From Branchiostoma belcheri (lineage: Eukaryota; Chordata; Leptocardii; Amphioxiformes; Branchiostomatidae), in NCBI RefSeq assembly GCF_001625305.1, contig NW_017803898.1, forward strand, positions 308,130 through 372,129: 64,000 nucleotides of DNA. Reading direction: 5' to 3'. Every line of letters starts with the position of its first letter. Position 1 is the stretch's first letter. The notes beneath the pieces are model-generated. The model ran no database searches. It worked only from the letters and a program-made list of their open reading frames with translations, and was not told the origin of the DNA. Made by a program: the position numbers and the translations under genes. Of this stretch, positions 11,701 to 24,952 are shown piece after piece.

Positions 11701-14700
11701 GAATGTCGCTAAAAAATTATGTCTCATTTCTAAAGAAAAGTACTATGACAATAATTTTCTTAGTTTTCTGATACTTTGATGTTAAGAATATGTTGTATAC
11801 TACAACTGTACATATAACTGTACAAACTTATTTGCATACGAAAACCTAGAAAAATATTTGGGTGCACTGGTGCACCCACAGAAAATAATTGGGTGCACAG
11901 CTCCAAATTTGGCCAGCCCCGAACAATACACAGTCACAAAGGAGACCTAGGGTATGTCCTAAAGTCATTGATAAAGGTCACTCCAAGTTAATCTTTTGTT
12001 CTATTTTAGAAGAAGTTAGCAAGAGGGCAAAACAAAAACAATTTTATGCAAGGACAATTGGAGTGTAACAAAATTTTTCTCTTGTACAAACCAAGAGTTT
12101 AACCTGGGATGTTTATATTCAAGTTTTCAATCATTTTTTTCTTAAAAATTTGAGGTCCAAGATAAAGTTGGAGAGGCCTTACTGAGGTGCTTCCCATTCC
12201 ATTCAGGTGGCAAGACACAATGGGCAGAAAAGTGAGAAACGTGCTGATTTTCCTTCTCATCATCCTGAAGGAATCCAACATGCCAGAAGGTTACTGCAGC
12301 TGTAAACTACCTCCCTCTCAATCCAGGGCATCATTCTGCAAACAGGGCCTCACCAGCATCCCTCAGGACCTCCCAGCATCCATCCATGCGTTAGTTTTAC
12401 GCAATAACTTTATCAGAACTGTAAAGCAATCTGAACTGTCAAAGTATATGGGTTTGTTTTACTTGTGCCTCGATTTCAACAACATAACGAAGATTGAAGC
12501 TGGCGCATTTCCAAATCGACCCAGGCTACAAGAGTTGCACCTGAACCACAACCAGATAACGAACATCCCTCCTGGTACATTTGCAAATCTTCCCCAGCTA
12601 CGCCTGTTGCACCTGCACAACAACCGGTTGACTACCATCGATTCTGGTACATTTCCAAAACGGAACAGGCTAAAAACCCTGACTCTGGGCTACAACCAAA
12701 TAACTACCATCGCTCCTGGTGCACTTGCAAATCTGGCCCTGCTACGACTGTTGTTTCTGCAGAACAACCGTATAACTACCATCGACTTTGGTACATTTGT
12801 GTTCTGGCTACAAGAATTGCACCTGCACAGCAACCAGATAACCACCATACCTTCTGATACACTTGCAAATATGCCCTGGCTAGAAATCTTAAAGCTGAAC
12901 AACAACATGATAACTACCATTCATTCGGATACATTTCGAAATCTGACTGACCTAAAACACTTCTGGCTGTCACAAAACCAGATAAGTACCCTCCATTCTG
13001 GTGCATTTGCTAATCTGCACAAGCTACAACTGTTGTACCTAAACAACAACCAGATAACTCACATCCTTTCTGGTACATTTGCAAATCTGCCCGATCTAAA
13101 ATTGTTGCATCTGCACGACAACAAGATAATTTCCATCCATTCTGGTGCATTCGCAAATCTTCCCCAGCTACAAGAGTTGGACCTGCACAACAACCAGATA
13201 ACTACCATCCAATGTGATGCATTTGCAAATCTGCCCAAGCTAAGAAACTTGTGCCTGAACAACAACCAGATAACTACCATCCTTTCTGGTACATTTGCAA
13301 ATCTGGCCCATGAGAACATACAAAATGTAGATCTTCGCGGGAACCCCTGGCATTGTGACTGTAGGATGGCTCCCGTCAGACTAAATCCTGCATTTAACGA
13401 CCCGATGTTGTTAACGCTCATAAGATGTGCCCAACCCGCCAGAGTTAAGGGACAGAGATTTGCAGATGTCAGTCCTAAAGAATTGACATGTAAGGAGCCG
13501 ACTGTAACACCGCTAACTGTTGACAGCTGTTCTGCTGCAGTGTCAACACCTTCGGTTGGTAACACAGAAAGCAATACTACTAGCCCATCAGTCTACAAGC
13601 ACACTACTTGGTCAACAGCAAACCCAGCAGAAAACATAAGCAAAACAAGAGTAACACTAACCTCGCCCCTCAATGCAAGCAGTCCAGACAAAGCAGAATC
13701 TGCTCCCAGTTCCCCACAGCCAACCAAATTTACACAGATAGCTGTACACTGGTGCTTCAAGTTCAATGCTGCCCCAATGTCAGATTCTGCCAGTAAAACA
13801 AGAGCAACACTAGCTTCGCCCCTTGCAATCACTTCAGAGAAACCAGAATCTGATCCCAATTCCCCCCTACTTGTTCTCATTCGCGCCATCTGTGGTTCAG
13901 TGGTTGGCCTGATTGTCCTGATTGGCACCATCAGTTTCACAGTTTGGTACAAGAAAAAGAGCAGGAGTCCTCCTTTAGGGCTGCATCCCAAAGTTGTGGT
14001 TAGTAACACAAACACGGCAGTTTCTGTATCAGCCAGTGGTGATGATCAAAGGTATGTGGATAGTGACCACCTACGTGTTCAGAGAGGGCAGGGCCAGGGT
14101 AATATTCAGTCTGTTAACATTGGAAATCTATCCTATAACCAAGTGCTAGCTGCCCTAATTCCAAATCCTATGTATGCAGGAAAAGGTAACACGGCAGTTT
14201 CTGTAATGGCCAGTGGTGATGACCACCACTATGAAGATGTTGACAACATACGTGCTAAAACAGGGCAGGGTCAGTCCCAGGCTATCACTGCATCAAACAC
14301 AACAGCTACTGTGATGACCAGTGGTCATGATCAGACAGGGCAGGGTCAGTCTCAGGCCATCGTTGCATCTCCCGCAAAGACAACAGCTACTGTAATGGCC
14401 AGTGGTGATGACCACCACTATGAAGATGTTGACAACATACGTGCTAAAACAGGGCAGGGTCAGTCCCAGGCTATCACTGTATCAAACACAACAGCTACTG
14501 TGATGGCCAGTGGTGATTATCACGAGTATGAAGACGTAGACAAACCACGTGTTAAAACAGGGCAGGGTCAGTCCCGGGCTATCACTGTATCAAACACAAC
14601 AGCTACTGTAATGACCAGTGGTGATGATGCTACAGGTGTAGGGCAGGGTCAGTATCAGCCCCTAAGCAAAGCCAACACAAACACCACAGCTACTGTAATG

Positions 14701-17700
14701 ACAAGTAGTCATGATCAGACAGGGCAGGGTCAGTCTCAGGCTTTCACTGCATCAAACACAAACACCACAGCTACTGTAATGACCAGTGGTAATGATGCTG
14801 TAGTGCAGGGTCAGTATCAGCCCCTAACCAAAGAAAGCACAAACACCACAGCTACTGTAATGACCAGTGGTCATGATCAGACAGGGCAGGGTCAGTCTCA
14901 GGCCGTGACTGAATCATTGGATGTTACAAATCTGTCTTATGGCACAGGGCCGACTGTTTCTCAGCTAAATTCTCTATATAAGACATGCCCTTTTCCCTAG
15001 AGCGTAATCGGCAGTTTTAATTCTATGTGGAGTGTAGACGCACCACGCTAATTCCACGTAGAGCGTAATTGGCGCATTTTGTGTAGAGCGTACCAGTGCA
15101 GACCAGTCGCCTAAAAGCTAAAAAGCTAGGAAGTGGTGCTGGACTACATATCTTACTCTAAAATTTTACAACTAGAGTTACAAAAGAAATTTTCTATAAT
15201 GGTCATAAAGTCTGTATGTAATCACAAGGGTCAAGTTTGTAATAATGTTTTTCAAACTTGTAAGGCACAGTCCACGAGCAAGATGAGCATTGTGCTGAGT
15301 TATTCAAGATCTGTACTGCACTGTAAAAGAACTATATAATTTTGAAAATTTCTAGAAATACATTATGGGCTGGTCTGTAGAGTCAGTATACCTGCTGAAC
15401 ATTGTACAACACCAGTGTTGAGGTGCAGTTGACTGACGTTGTGGGCTATCCACCTGTGTACAACGACTCATGCGAAACACCTACCAATCCTAAGTATCAG
15501 ATTTAGTCTTTACTTTTTTAAATTAGTATAATTCCAAACGTTGTACATTTGGGACTGCATCTATAGCAGTGGTGCCGCAGCGCAATGATGTGAACCTGTC
15601 AGAATTGACCTGAGGAAGGTGACAGACGGTCACTGAAACGTCAGCTGTGAATAAAACACTTGGTTGTGGAAAAAGAGACTCTATTTACTCTTCTAGAAAT
15701 ACAAACCTGTAAAGCGCAGTCCACGAGCAGGACGAGTATCGGGTCCAGGAAGGCCATGAGGCGGGTCGCTTAACAGCTACATGTAGGAAATGATGTTGGA
15801 CTACAAGTCTAAGAATCTAGAATTTTACAACTAGAGAATCTATTATTGTTATGCAGTCCATAATTATGTAATTGTCACAAGGGCCAAGTGTGTTATAATG
15901 TTTTTCCAAACCTGTAAGACACAGTCCATACTCCACAAGCAAGACTAGTATCTTTGACTGTGAGGGTTGGAGCTACAATGTGTTGTGCAAAATTATTCAA
16001 GATCTGTACTGCACATGTGTCTAGGGCCAAAGGCACACTGTCACACACAGTTCTCCAGGGTAAGGTGGAAGGCGAACGGCTGCGGGGACGTCCCCGTCGG
16101 TCATGGATTACAGACTTAAAAGAGTGGACTGGTCTAACAGCCAACCAGATGGCCAGACTGGCGGAGGACCGCCAGCAGTGGAAGAACTTGGCCAAACATC
16201 ATGCTGCCCCGACGGCTGACTAAGCTATGGGAGAGAGTGAGTGAGTGAGTGAGTGTACTGCACTGCAAAAGAACTACCGGTACATGTATTTTGAAAATTT
16301 CTAGCAATGCATTACCTGTAAGGCACAGTCCACGAGCAGGACGAGTATTGGATCCAGGAAGGCCATTAATCCAGTCGCCATGACGAACTTAGAGAACAGC
16401 GCGGGGAACGACCCTAGCGCTCGCTGGCTGATCCAGGACAGCGCCACCAGGAGCGAGAACCAGGCGATGTTGAAGATGGGCCCGAGCACAATCACCGCGA
16501 TCTCCTCGCGAGTCCTCAGCAGCGAGCTCTGGTAGTTCAGGTTCACCGTGTAGGGTAGGAACTCAAACCTACAACACAGTACAGAAATTGTGTAAACAAA
16601 AGACATAATATATAGAAAAATGTATTTACAATACTGTACATGTAATGAACCATGAATACAGTTTTGTGGATAAAGTTTAAGGGTAGGAACTCAAACCTGC
16701 AAAACAGTAAAAAAAAAGATTAAATATCTTAAAAACTCAAGTCCCGTAGCAATTCAAAAAGTCATTCTTTCCTAGAACTATTGCAGAGTGGAACTCAGTG
16801 TCACCAAGTACAGTAGGAGCATTATCTTGACTTAGACTTAGACTTAGTTCCTCCCATGGCCAGATTCTCAGCATCTATCATTAGCTTTAAACAATGTATA
16901 GACTGAGTTAGATGTTCAAGGGTTAGGTGTAACATGTCATTCGGTGTAATGTAGCCAGCTTCCGCAGTGCCATGTGCCTGCAAAGCTGGTGTGTTATGCA
17001 GAAGGGCGGTTATACTGGCTAATAGTATACAGATACTACTGTATACTGCAGAAAGTTCTCAATGGTGCTATCTACATCTACTTACTTGTTGACTGGTATC
17101 CGAAGCAACATGAGGAAGAGCCACTGTCCCCCGTAGTGCAGGAAGATCCTGAGGAAGAAGGTGAAGAACAGCATGACCAGGATCCCCAGGAACTCCTTAG
17201 AGCGCCACTGTGACAGTCCCATCTCTGCCAGGAACATCCGCGTGATGTACTGGGCTCGCTCGTGGGTCGGCCGCTGGTACGTGCCTTTGGTGGAGAACGG
17301 CTTCCTGTAGGGAAATAAGAAAAAAGATTTTGATGAAAAAGAATTACAAGATAGTCTTATAAGGATTGTCTACCAGCTACTTAAAATGAAGATGTTCCAC
17401 TTGTAAAACAGTTTATTTTCACTATCAAATGAGCGATCGCCATGAACTCACGGTAGGCAAAAAGTGGGTGATGGTTGGTTGATTTGCCTACCAATAATTT
17501 GCATATTCATGTCTTTAAGTCAAAATGATTTGCATTTATATTTATTAATGTACACAAAGCAGCGATTGCTCGTATTCACTATGAGAGTTTTGGGAAGCAA
17601 GGAATACAATATCAAATTTCTCTTAAAAGGGTACAAATTTACTAGGTATATTCAAAATGTCCAAAGCATTTTTAGGTACATTGAGTGAAACAATCTGAGT

Positions 17701-20700
17701 CAACTAAAATGAAAAAGTATAAAATTAGTTCAAAAGTTTTCAGGAAAACATTAGAAAACAGAGCTTTGCTGCTGTTAAAGAACAAATGACTACTGACTGG
17801 ACAGCAAAGGTGTGCTGTGCGAGCTGTTCCAGGTGGGTCAGCCGCTTCTTCTTGCGGCGTTTGGACAGCAGCGGAGTCTTGGGCAGCATGGTGTACAGCT
17901 TACGGGCGTACACGTCTGACGGGTTGTTCAGATGACGCTACAAAAATAGATCAATATCAATGCTTTACTAATGATTGATAAGAACACTACAAACTCATGT
18001 AACTGATCAGGGTATTATGCACTGGAAAGGTATATAAGTGAGAACTTCATGACTGTTATTTGTGTCATTTAGCCTCAATACACATGAAGAAGCCCCACAG
18101 GCAAAACCGGTCGTGTGGCAGGCTGAATAAAAGTTCTAAACGGGAACTATGCGGCTCCAGATGTCTTACTGAGGGACGACTGCGTGTGCAAGATGTCAGT
18201 TAGCTTGAGGATGAAATTGTCCTATCTTGTGAATTTTTAACTGAACTTACCTTGTAGTACATGCCAGGTTGACCCTTGACCTGCAGGAAGCCTCCGTCGT
18301 GTTCGTCCTCGGAGCTGCTGGCCTCGCTGTCGGAGTGTTTCAGTTTCATCTCCTTCTCCACGACCTTACGCGACCCCATCACCGTCGCCGGGCGCGGCAT
18401 AGCAACACGGTCCAGGCCCTTCTTTTCATCCTCATCCTTTTCCAAATGGTGAAATTAGAGAAAAAACAAATTCATTCATTTTGATAAACCTGACTGCTTC
18501 AAACTAGCAACAAGTTTTTGAGACATTGTGGTAATACACAGTTACATGTACCATACCTTGTATATACCGTAAAGCTAAAGGAGACTGAGGAGGCTCTGGC
18601 CTGGATGCCATCCTCCATAGTCCATGGTAGCTAGTGACAGTAACTACGGAGGATGGCACCCAGGCTGCTGACGCTCCACGGAACCCAAGAACTCAGTATA
18701 GTGCTGACTTATAGTCATTAATGCTGCAAAAGGCCTACATGATTGTACCGGCTTGCCATAAAAATAGTTACTATGTACTGCTACTAACTGTATATTGCAA
18801 ATTCACGATACCAGCTTTGTATTCCTGTAGTTTAGCTGCATTTTTTTGGCTGGGACTTTTTTATTTGCCCACGCACCCTAGTTTTGGGGTCTTCACTCAG
18901 ACTGAGGATGTCTGTGAAGAAATTCTGATGGCTAGAACACTGAACTGGTATACAGAGTCTCTGAATTAATATATAAATGAGTTAAAACTGTCATCGTATG
19001 CGTGTACCCACCACATCAGCGGCACTGCCCATCCTGTCCTTCTGTCCCGCCTGCAGAGACACCATCTTACTGGTCCCCTCACCCGGGTCAGACGTGCTTC
19101 CCAGCATGCTCTGGGAGTTCAGGCTCACCCTTGACCCACGATGACTGCCACCTGTGGATGAGAGAAAAACTCATATTACCAAACAAAATTAATTAATCAT
19201 AGCTTTATAGGGCTGGGAGTAGAAATATGGAGAAACAGGCTTGCTGCACCTGCCACAACCACCAACGCATAGTTCCACCAACATGTCCATTTTCTCAGAC
19301 CGCGAAGTTTTCCTACAATGAACATTAAGTGATTTACAAAAAGGAGCATCCAAATCATGCGTTGCATCACCTAATGTTGGGACACTGTGGCTGGCTGGTG
19401 AAGTTGCTGAGACTCTAACTGACAGGGGTATTGACATTTGCTGTGCCCAAGAACCACAGGACAGAGGCAAATAACGAGCTGCCATCAAGCCCCAGCATCA
19501 GTGTGCAAGCATGTCTAACCCTAGAGCTCGGTTACGGGGAACAACAGACGATAAACTGGATAGAGAAAGAGAGTAAGTTATCTCACCAGTGCTGGATCTT
19601 GAGCTGAGATCCAGCCGTGATCCAGGCAGCGGATCCTCCCCGTCCCTGTTCTCCTCTGCATCTTGTACCCGGTCAGGGTGAGACAGGAGCTGTGCAGAGA
19701 ACTGCAGCTCTACTTCATACTCCTTCTGTCCTGCTAGGTACCTGTGGGTAATTACAACAGGGAAAATTAACCCTCAAAGTTGCCTTTTGTAGAGACATTT
19801 TCAATACTGTAGAAGAGAAATTAAGCAACCTGCAATTTTCCAGCCCAAAAAAACAGGCTAGGGGTTCAATGATAGTGTTCAAGAGCATTTATGTTTACTA
19901 CTGACTCTATAGTATACAAGTAATTTCGCATGTGCATTTTTCAAATTGCATGTTAAATGTTTGCCAACATGCAATTGTGCATATGCCATGGGTTTCAATC
20001 AGGACTTCAAAATGTGTATATGCAGAAAGACTTTTCAAATTGCAGACCAAAATCTTGACATTCTGCAATATTGCAGAACACTGAAATAAAGTATTTCTAC
20101 AACTGGAAAGTGTTGGACCATACCTGGGGAGTTTGATAACCTCAAAGTAGAGGTTGCCGAGCCAGTGGTCGAGGTCGGAGGCCATGAGCTCCTCCATCTT
20201 CTCGTGTTTGTCGATGCGGAGGTCCATGTCACCGCGTAGGAACGGACACTTGTACCTGCAACACAGTTTCAGTTGCAGTTTATTTATTTAACCAGAAGAT
20301 ACACTCAGGTCATTTGACCTGCTTTCCAGGTAGTTCTGGGTACAATAAAAATGCAGAAACAATACAATGATAACAACACAGTACATAGCACATAATAGCC
20401 ATACAGCAGTACAAATACATTAATTACAATGAGTTTTTGAAGGCCGTTACAGTTTGGAGCTTTCTCTGTTCTATCGTGAGCTGGTTCCACATCACTGGAC
20501 CCTGGTACTGCAGGCTCCCTTTGTATGCGTTAATGTTTGCCGGTGGAACAACCAGCATGTGAGGGTCCCAATTTGCTAACTGGTTTACAGCTAACCTCGT
20601 CCGTCTGTTCAACATTGGGGGTGGCATCCACTTACACATTTCAGACAAGTAAGGCGGCATTTTCTTGTTTAGTACCTTAAAAACAGTCACTAGTGTGTTT

Positions 20701-23700
20701 ACTTCCACTCTTCTTGATAGTGTTTCAATACCCGCCTCTGTTAATAGAGTGTCAGTAGGTACTCGGTCCTGCAAAGTTCTGCCGGTGATGATTCTGGCAG
20801 CACGAACCATGAGATGCCACTAGTAGAACACTACCACATCCACCGGTACAACATGTGGCAGAGTCTGCCACTCACGGATAGCCTTGTTCAGCCACCAGAG
20901 GTGCTGGGCCCCTCCTGGACCAGGCCCATTGTCTACTGAGATGAAAGGAGGCTGATGACTGGTAAAAACTAAATTAGACTAAGGGGCTCCAGTGTTAGGT
21001 CAACAGCCAGTTCCTCTACATCCTTCCAGCTCATATTTGCTGGTACTAAATCAAGTCTCTGAGAAATTACCCCAAATAATGTTTGCTGAAAATTCTTTCA
21101 AGTTCATGGAGCAAATAAAATTAGTTCTCCTTATAAAAATTCATCATATAGAATTGAAAATACATTTGGAATCTTTATAATGTTTAAACTTTAATTTGTC
21201 ATTGTTAGCAATACATGTACATTGTGTATAACCAATTTCCTAAAACATTTAATGTACAAAGATGACATACTTTCCCTCGATGACGTCAAACTGTCCATCA
21301 CAGATGGGGAAACTGCCCCAGCAGACCACGCGGTCTGTCGGCACCACGGCACCGCGTAGCAGGAACAGTTCAAAGGTCAGGATCATGCCCGGCCGCACGT
21401 CTGGCTTCGGGGGCAGCACAGTGAAGACACTCTGGTCAAACTGGACAGGAGTGGATTACAGACAGGTTAAAAAAAACCACAATCTCCAATCATTGTACCA
21501 TTATCAAGTTACTTAAAGGATCATCTGTCCTCCATTAACAATTAAAACTCAAAATTAAAGTAATTTATTGACAGTTTTTAATACTGGAATTAAATGTAAA
21601 AATAAAGCAAATGGACAAGAAAACAGAGGGTTGGAAGGAAAGTTGCATGAACCAACATACAGACTTCCTTCTATTCTACAGACGCCATGTGCACATTCAC
21701 ACATAAAACCATAGATTCAGCACCAAGGACAGACGCCATGTACACATTCACACATAAAACCATAGATTCAGCACCAAGGACAGACGCCATGTGCACATTC
21801 ACACATAAAACCATAGATTCAGCACCAAGGACAGACGCCATGTACACATTCACACAAGAATTTTGAAACTCAAAAAGAGTCTCTCTTTTAAATATAAGAA
21901 CAGAGAAAATGAATTTTCAAAGTATTCTAATCTAGAAGAGTGCACTTCTCTGCAGGGGTGTTACCTTGAGTTCTGCATTCCAGAAGTGTCCGTCATGGCT
22001 GACAGGTAAGGTTGCCCCGCCCCACTGCTGCCCCTTCAGGTTGGACCAGCGCATCACATGACCACCCAGACGGTCATACAGGGACACCAGCAGCACGTAA
22101 CGCCCAACTGGAAATAAATAATAATACTTTTAAAAAAAAATTATATTCCAACAAGTAATCACAAGATGTGGTGGGGACACACTCAAGTTTTTTCAACTTA
22201 CATCATTTGTATATTAATGCCGCCACCAACACAGGGGACAATATGATACTCATTTACACTTGAGTGAAGTGAGGAAAGTCGTGTAAAGTGCCTTTCCCAA
22301 GGGCATAAGATCAGGGACATGTCAGGTCTTGAACCCAGGACCTCTTGGTTCAGAGTTGAACACTCTGGCGTTACGCCATACGACCCCACAATAATTATAC
22401 GGGTAATAATTATCAGTAGTGCCTTCTTCAATGCAGTATCAAATGCAAGTCTTTCAATGACCTTTACTCCTTGACCCTTACCTGGTAGCTTGTCCTTGAC
22501 CCCTCTCATACACTGCAGCTTGATCTGGATTGGCTGAGGAGCTCTGTTCCAGTCGACCTTCCACCTACGACCTTTGCTCCCTCCATAGAACCCATCTGCC
22601 ACTGTCAGGTCTCCATACATGGTCTGGAAATGGCAAAAGAAGAATTTTTTTAGAAAGAAAAAAGAGACAGAATACTACAAGAATGCCAAAATCTTTTGTT
22701 CTTACGATGAAATAGAAGATAAGAGCTTCCAGCGGATAGATAGAAAAGGAGAAAATTTTCTAAGAAAAGCAGAAGATTAGAAAGACATCATTGTACACAC
22801 CTCAGAGGATAGTCAGTCAAGGAAGCTATCTAATAGATTCAGGGAAGAAGAGGACAGAATTTGTATTGGTTTACGAGTAGCCTACATGAAGCTGAAAAAA
22901 CAGTGCAAGAAAGTTAAATGGACTAATAGGGATAGAAATCAGTCTCTGAGCTATTTCTGAGCAAGATGTATAATATCTAAGTAGAATACACATTTTACAG
23001 TGACTGCAACATTTTCTAACAGTCAGGCAAGGTTGGATCCCAAAGAGAGAATATTTCTGAGCCACTCCAGGACCCTCCTTACCTTGACTTCGCCCTTCCT
23101 CTTGTCCAGTGCATAGATAAGCTGGTTCTCAGACTGCCTGAAGGCCTTGTGCAGCCTGTCCTGCAGCAGCCGCTCCTTCTGCAGCATCATGGCCTGGAGG
23201 GGCAGGGTTCCGGGTTACTTCTTAGTTTATACACCAAATCTAGCTCTATCATTCAGCAAGATTTTTCTTCATCTACAGAATACTTGAATCCTTATCAAAA
23301 TGTGATATTGAAGAAATGAGATGTTCATACATTAACAAAACAGAAGTTTAAAACAGACCATCTTCCCATCTTAAACCTGTCAAATCAAACCCTTCCTTCC
23401 TTAAAAAACCCACCTTTTAGGATTTAAGGTAACATTTGCAAATCATAATGTTTACCTTTGCAAATGGTCTGCTCTCTTAATTCTTACTCAAACACATTCA
23501 TATATATGGTGACAGGAGTCTAAATCCCTCCTACTATAAAATTGCAACATGATGTAACCCAACACTAGTTACCATGGTAACAGACGTCTGATTCAGGTCA
23601 TTGACCAGGTCAGTGTTTTGAACGGAAGAAGAAGAAACAGAGCAAAAACAATCCTACGGTAAACATAATCATGATAGGAAAAAAATGTAAGACTGGCTAG

Positions 23701-24918
23701 AACAGTCTAGAATGTACTAAATTACTTTAAATTTTGGCTGATGACTTAGAATTCCTTCCTCACCTCTTTCTTCCTGAGCTCCCTGAGCTTGTCCTTGTTG
23801 ACAGTAGAGACCCGTTTCTTGGCCCCCTCTGCCTGTTTAGCCAGGTCCTCCTGCCTGCTCCTATGCAGGTCGGCCTCCTGCTTCTGGTACGCGATGTACT
23901 CATCTCGCAAACGCTTCTCCTCTTCCTGAAAATTACAGAACAATCAGAGTTAACACTGGACCAACATTTTATGTTGCAGTGTTAGAAATACCCACCTGCA
24001 GTCTGCATTTTGCAGTGACATTTTTAACATTGCAGTATTCTTTAGTATAAGCAACCTGCAATTTTGCAGACTGAAAAAAATGAGGCCAGAGTGCAATGGT
24101 ATCAGCATAATGTTGTTGAAGAGCTTTTGTTTTTAGACTAAAAATTTTTCATGCAAAATGTTTGCAATTTTATATATGCCATGCATGCAAAATGTTTGCA
24201 ATTTTATATATGCCATACATGTAGGTCTAGGTCTGGACTTATAAGCGTGTATTTGCAGAAAGTACATGATTGTATTTCTGAATGGCAGAACAACATTTTG
24301 ACATTCTGCAATATTGCAGAATCCTACAAAAAAAGGATTTCTACCACTGAACTCAAAGCTTGACTTCTCAACTCATTTTTGCAACAAATCATAATAAAGA
24401 TTTCAACGATGTTGTTTGAATCAAACACTCCACTATCCCACAGCTCATCTCAACGCACCAATCACAGCCAGCCTTACCTGGACCTCCTCCAATGAGATGC
24501 TGGCGATATGCAGCATGTCATCCTCCACGTCCCTCTCAAACTCATCAATGTAAGCAGGAATGGGCTCCTCCTCCATCTGTACCTTCAACTCGGTGATTTT
24601 CCTGCAAAAAAATAAGACATTACCACAATTATATCTGTTGCATCTTATAGCAATTGCTTTCTCTCTTTCTCTCTCTCTCTCTCTCTCACTGTCTTTCTTT
24701 TTCTCACTGTCTCTCTCTCACTCTTTCTGTCTCACTCTTTGTGTGTGTGTCTCTCTGTGTGTCTCTGTCTCTCTTTCCGTGTCTTTCTCTGTATCTCTTG
24801 CTGTCTCTCTTTCTGTCCCTGTCTCTCTCACTGTCTGTCTCTCTCTCTCACAGTCTCTCTATCTCTGTCTCTCTCTTGTCTCTCTCAGTGCCTCTCTCTG
24901 TCTGTCTCTCTTTCCCCG

Positions 24919-24952
<34 letters not shown>

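Larger units (their letters stand above)
15128..16315 (-). repeat. Degenerate tandem duplications carrying copies of the exon 21 3' end
   Basis: Blocks at about 15128-15360, 15770-16020 and 16258-16330 share GGACTACA, ATTTTACAACTAGAG, ATTCAAGATCTGTACTGCA and TTTTGAAAATTTCTAG. Each adjoins a copy of the exon 21 donor region: about 15256-15292, 15707-15768 and 15911-15952. The true one is at 16316. So the exon edge has been carried along in local duplications within intron 21. Confidence 0.75.

Noticed and set aside
12187..12219. Upstream in-frame ATG of the LRR receptor
   Set aside because: A 3' splice site lies between it and the ATG at 12220, and the hydrophobic signal peptide follows the later ATG directly.
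21681..21856. Regularly spaced repeat resembling a CRISPR array
   Set aside because: Units are contiguous with no variable spacers, and the genome is eukaryotic; it is a 51-bp minisatellite.
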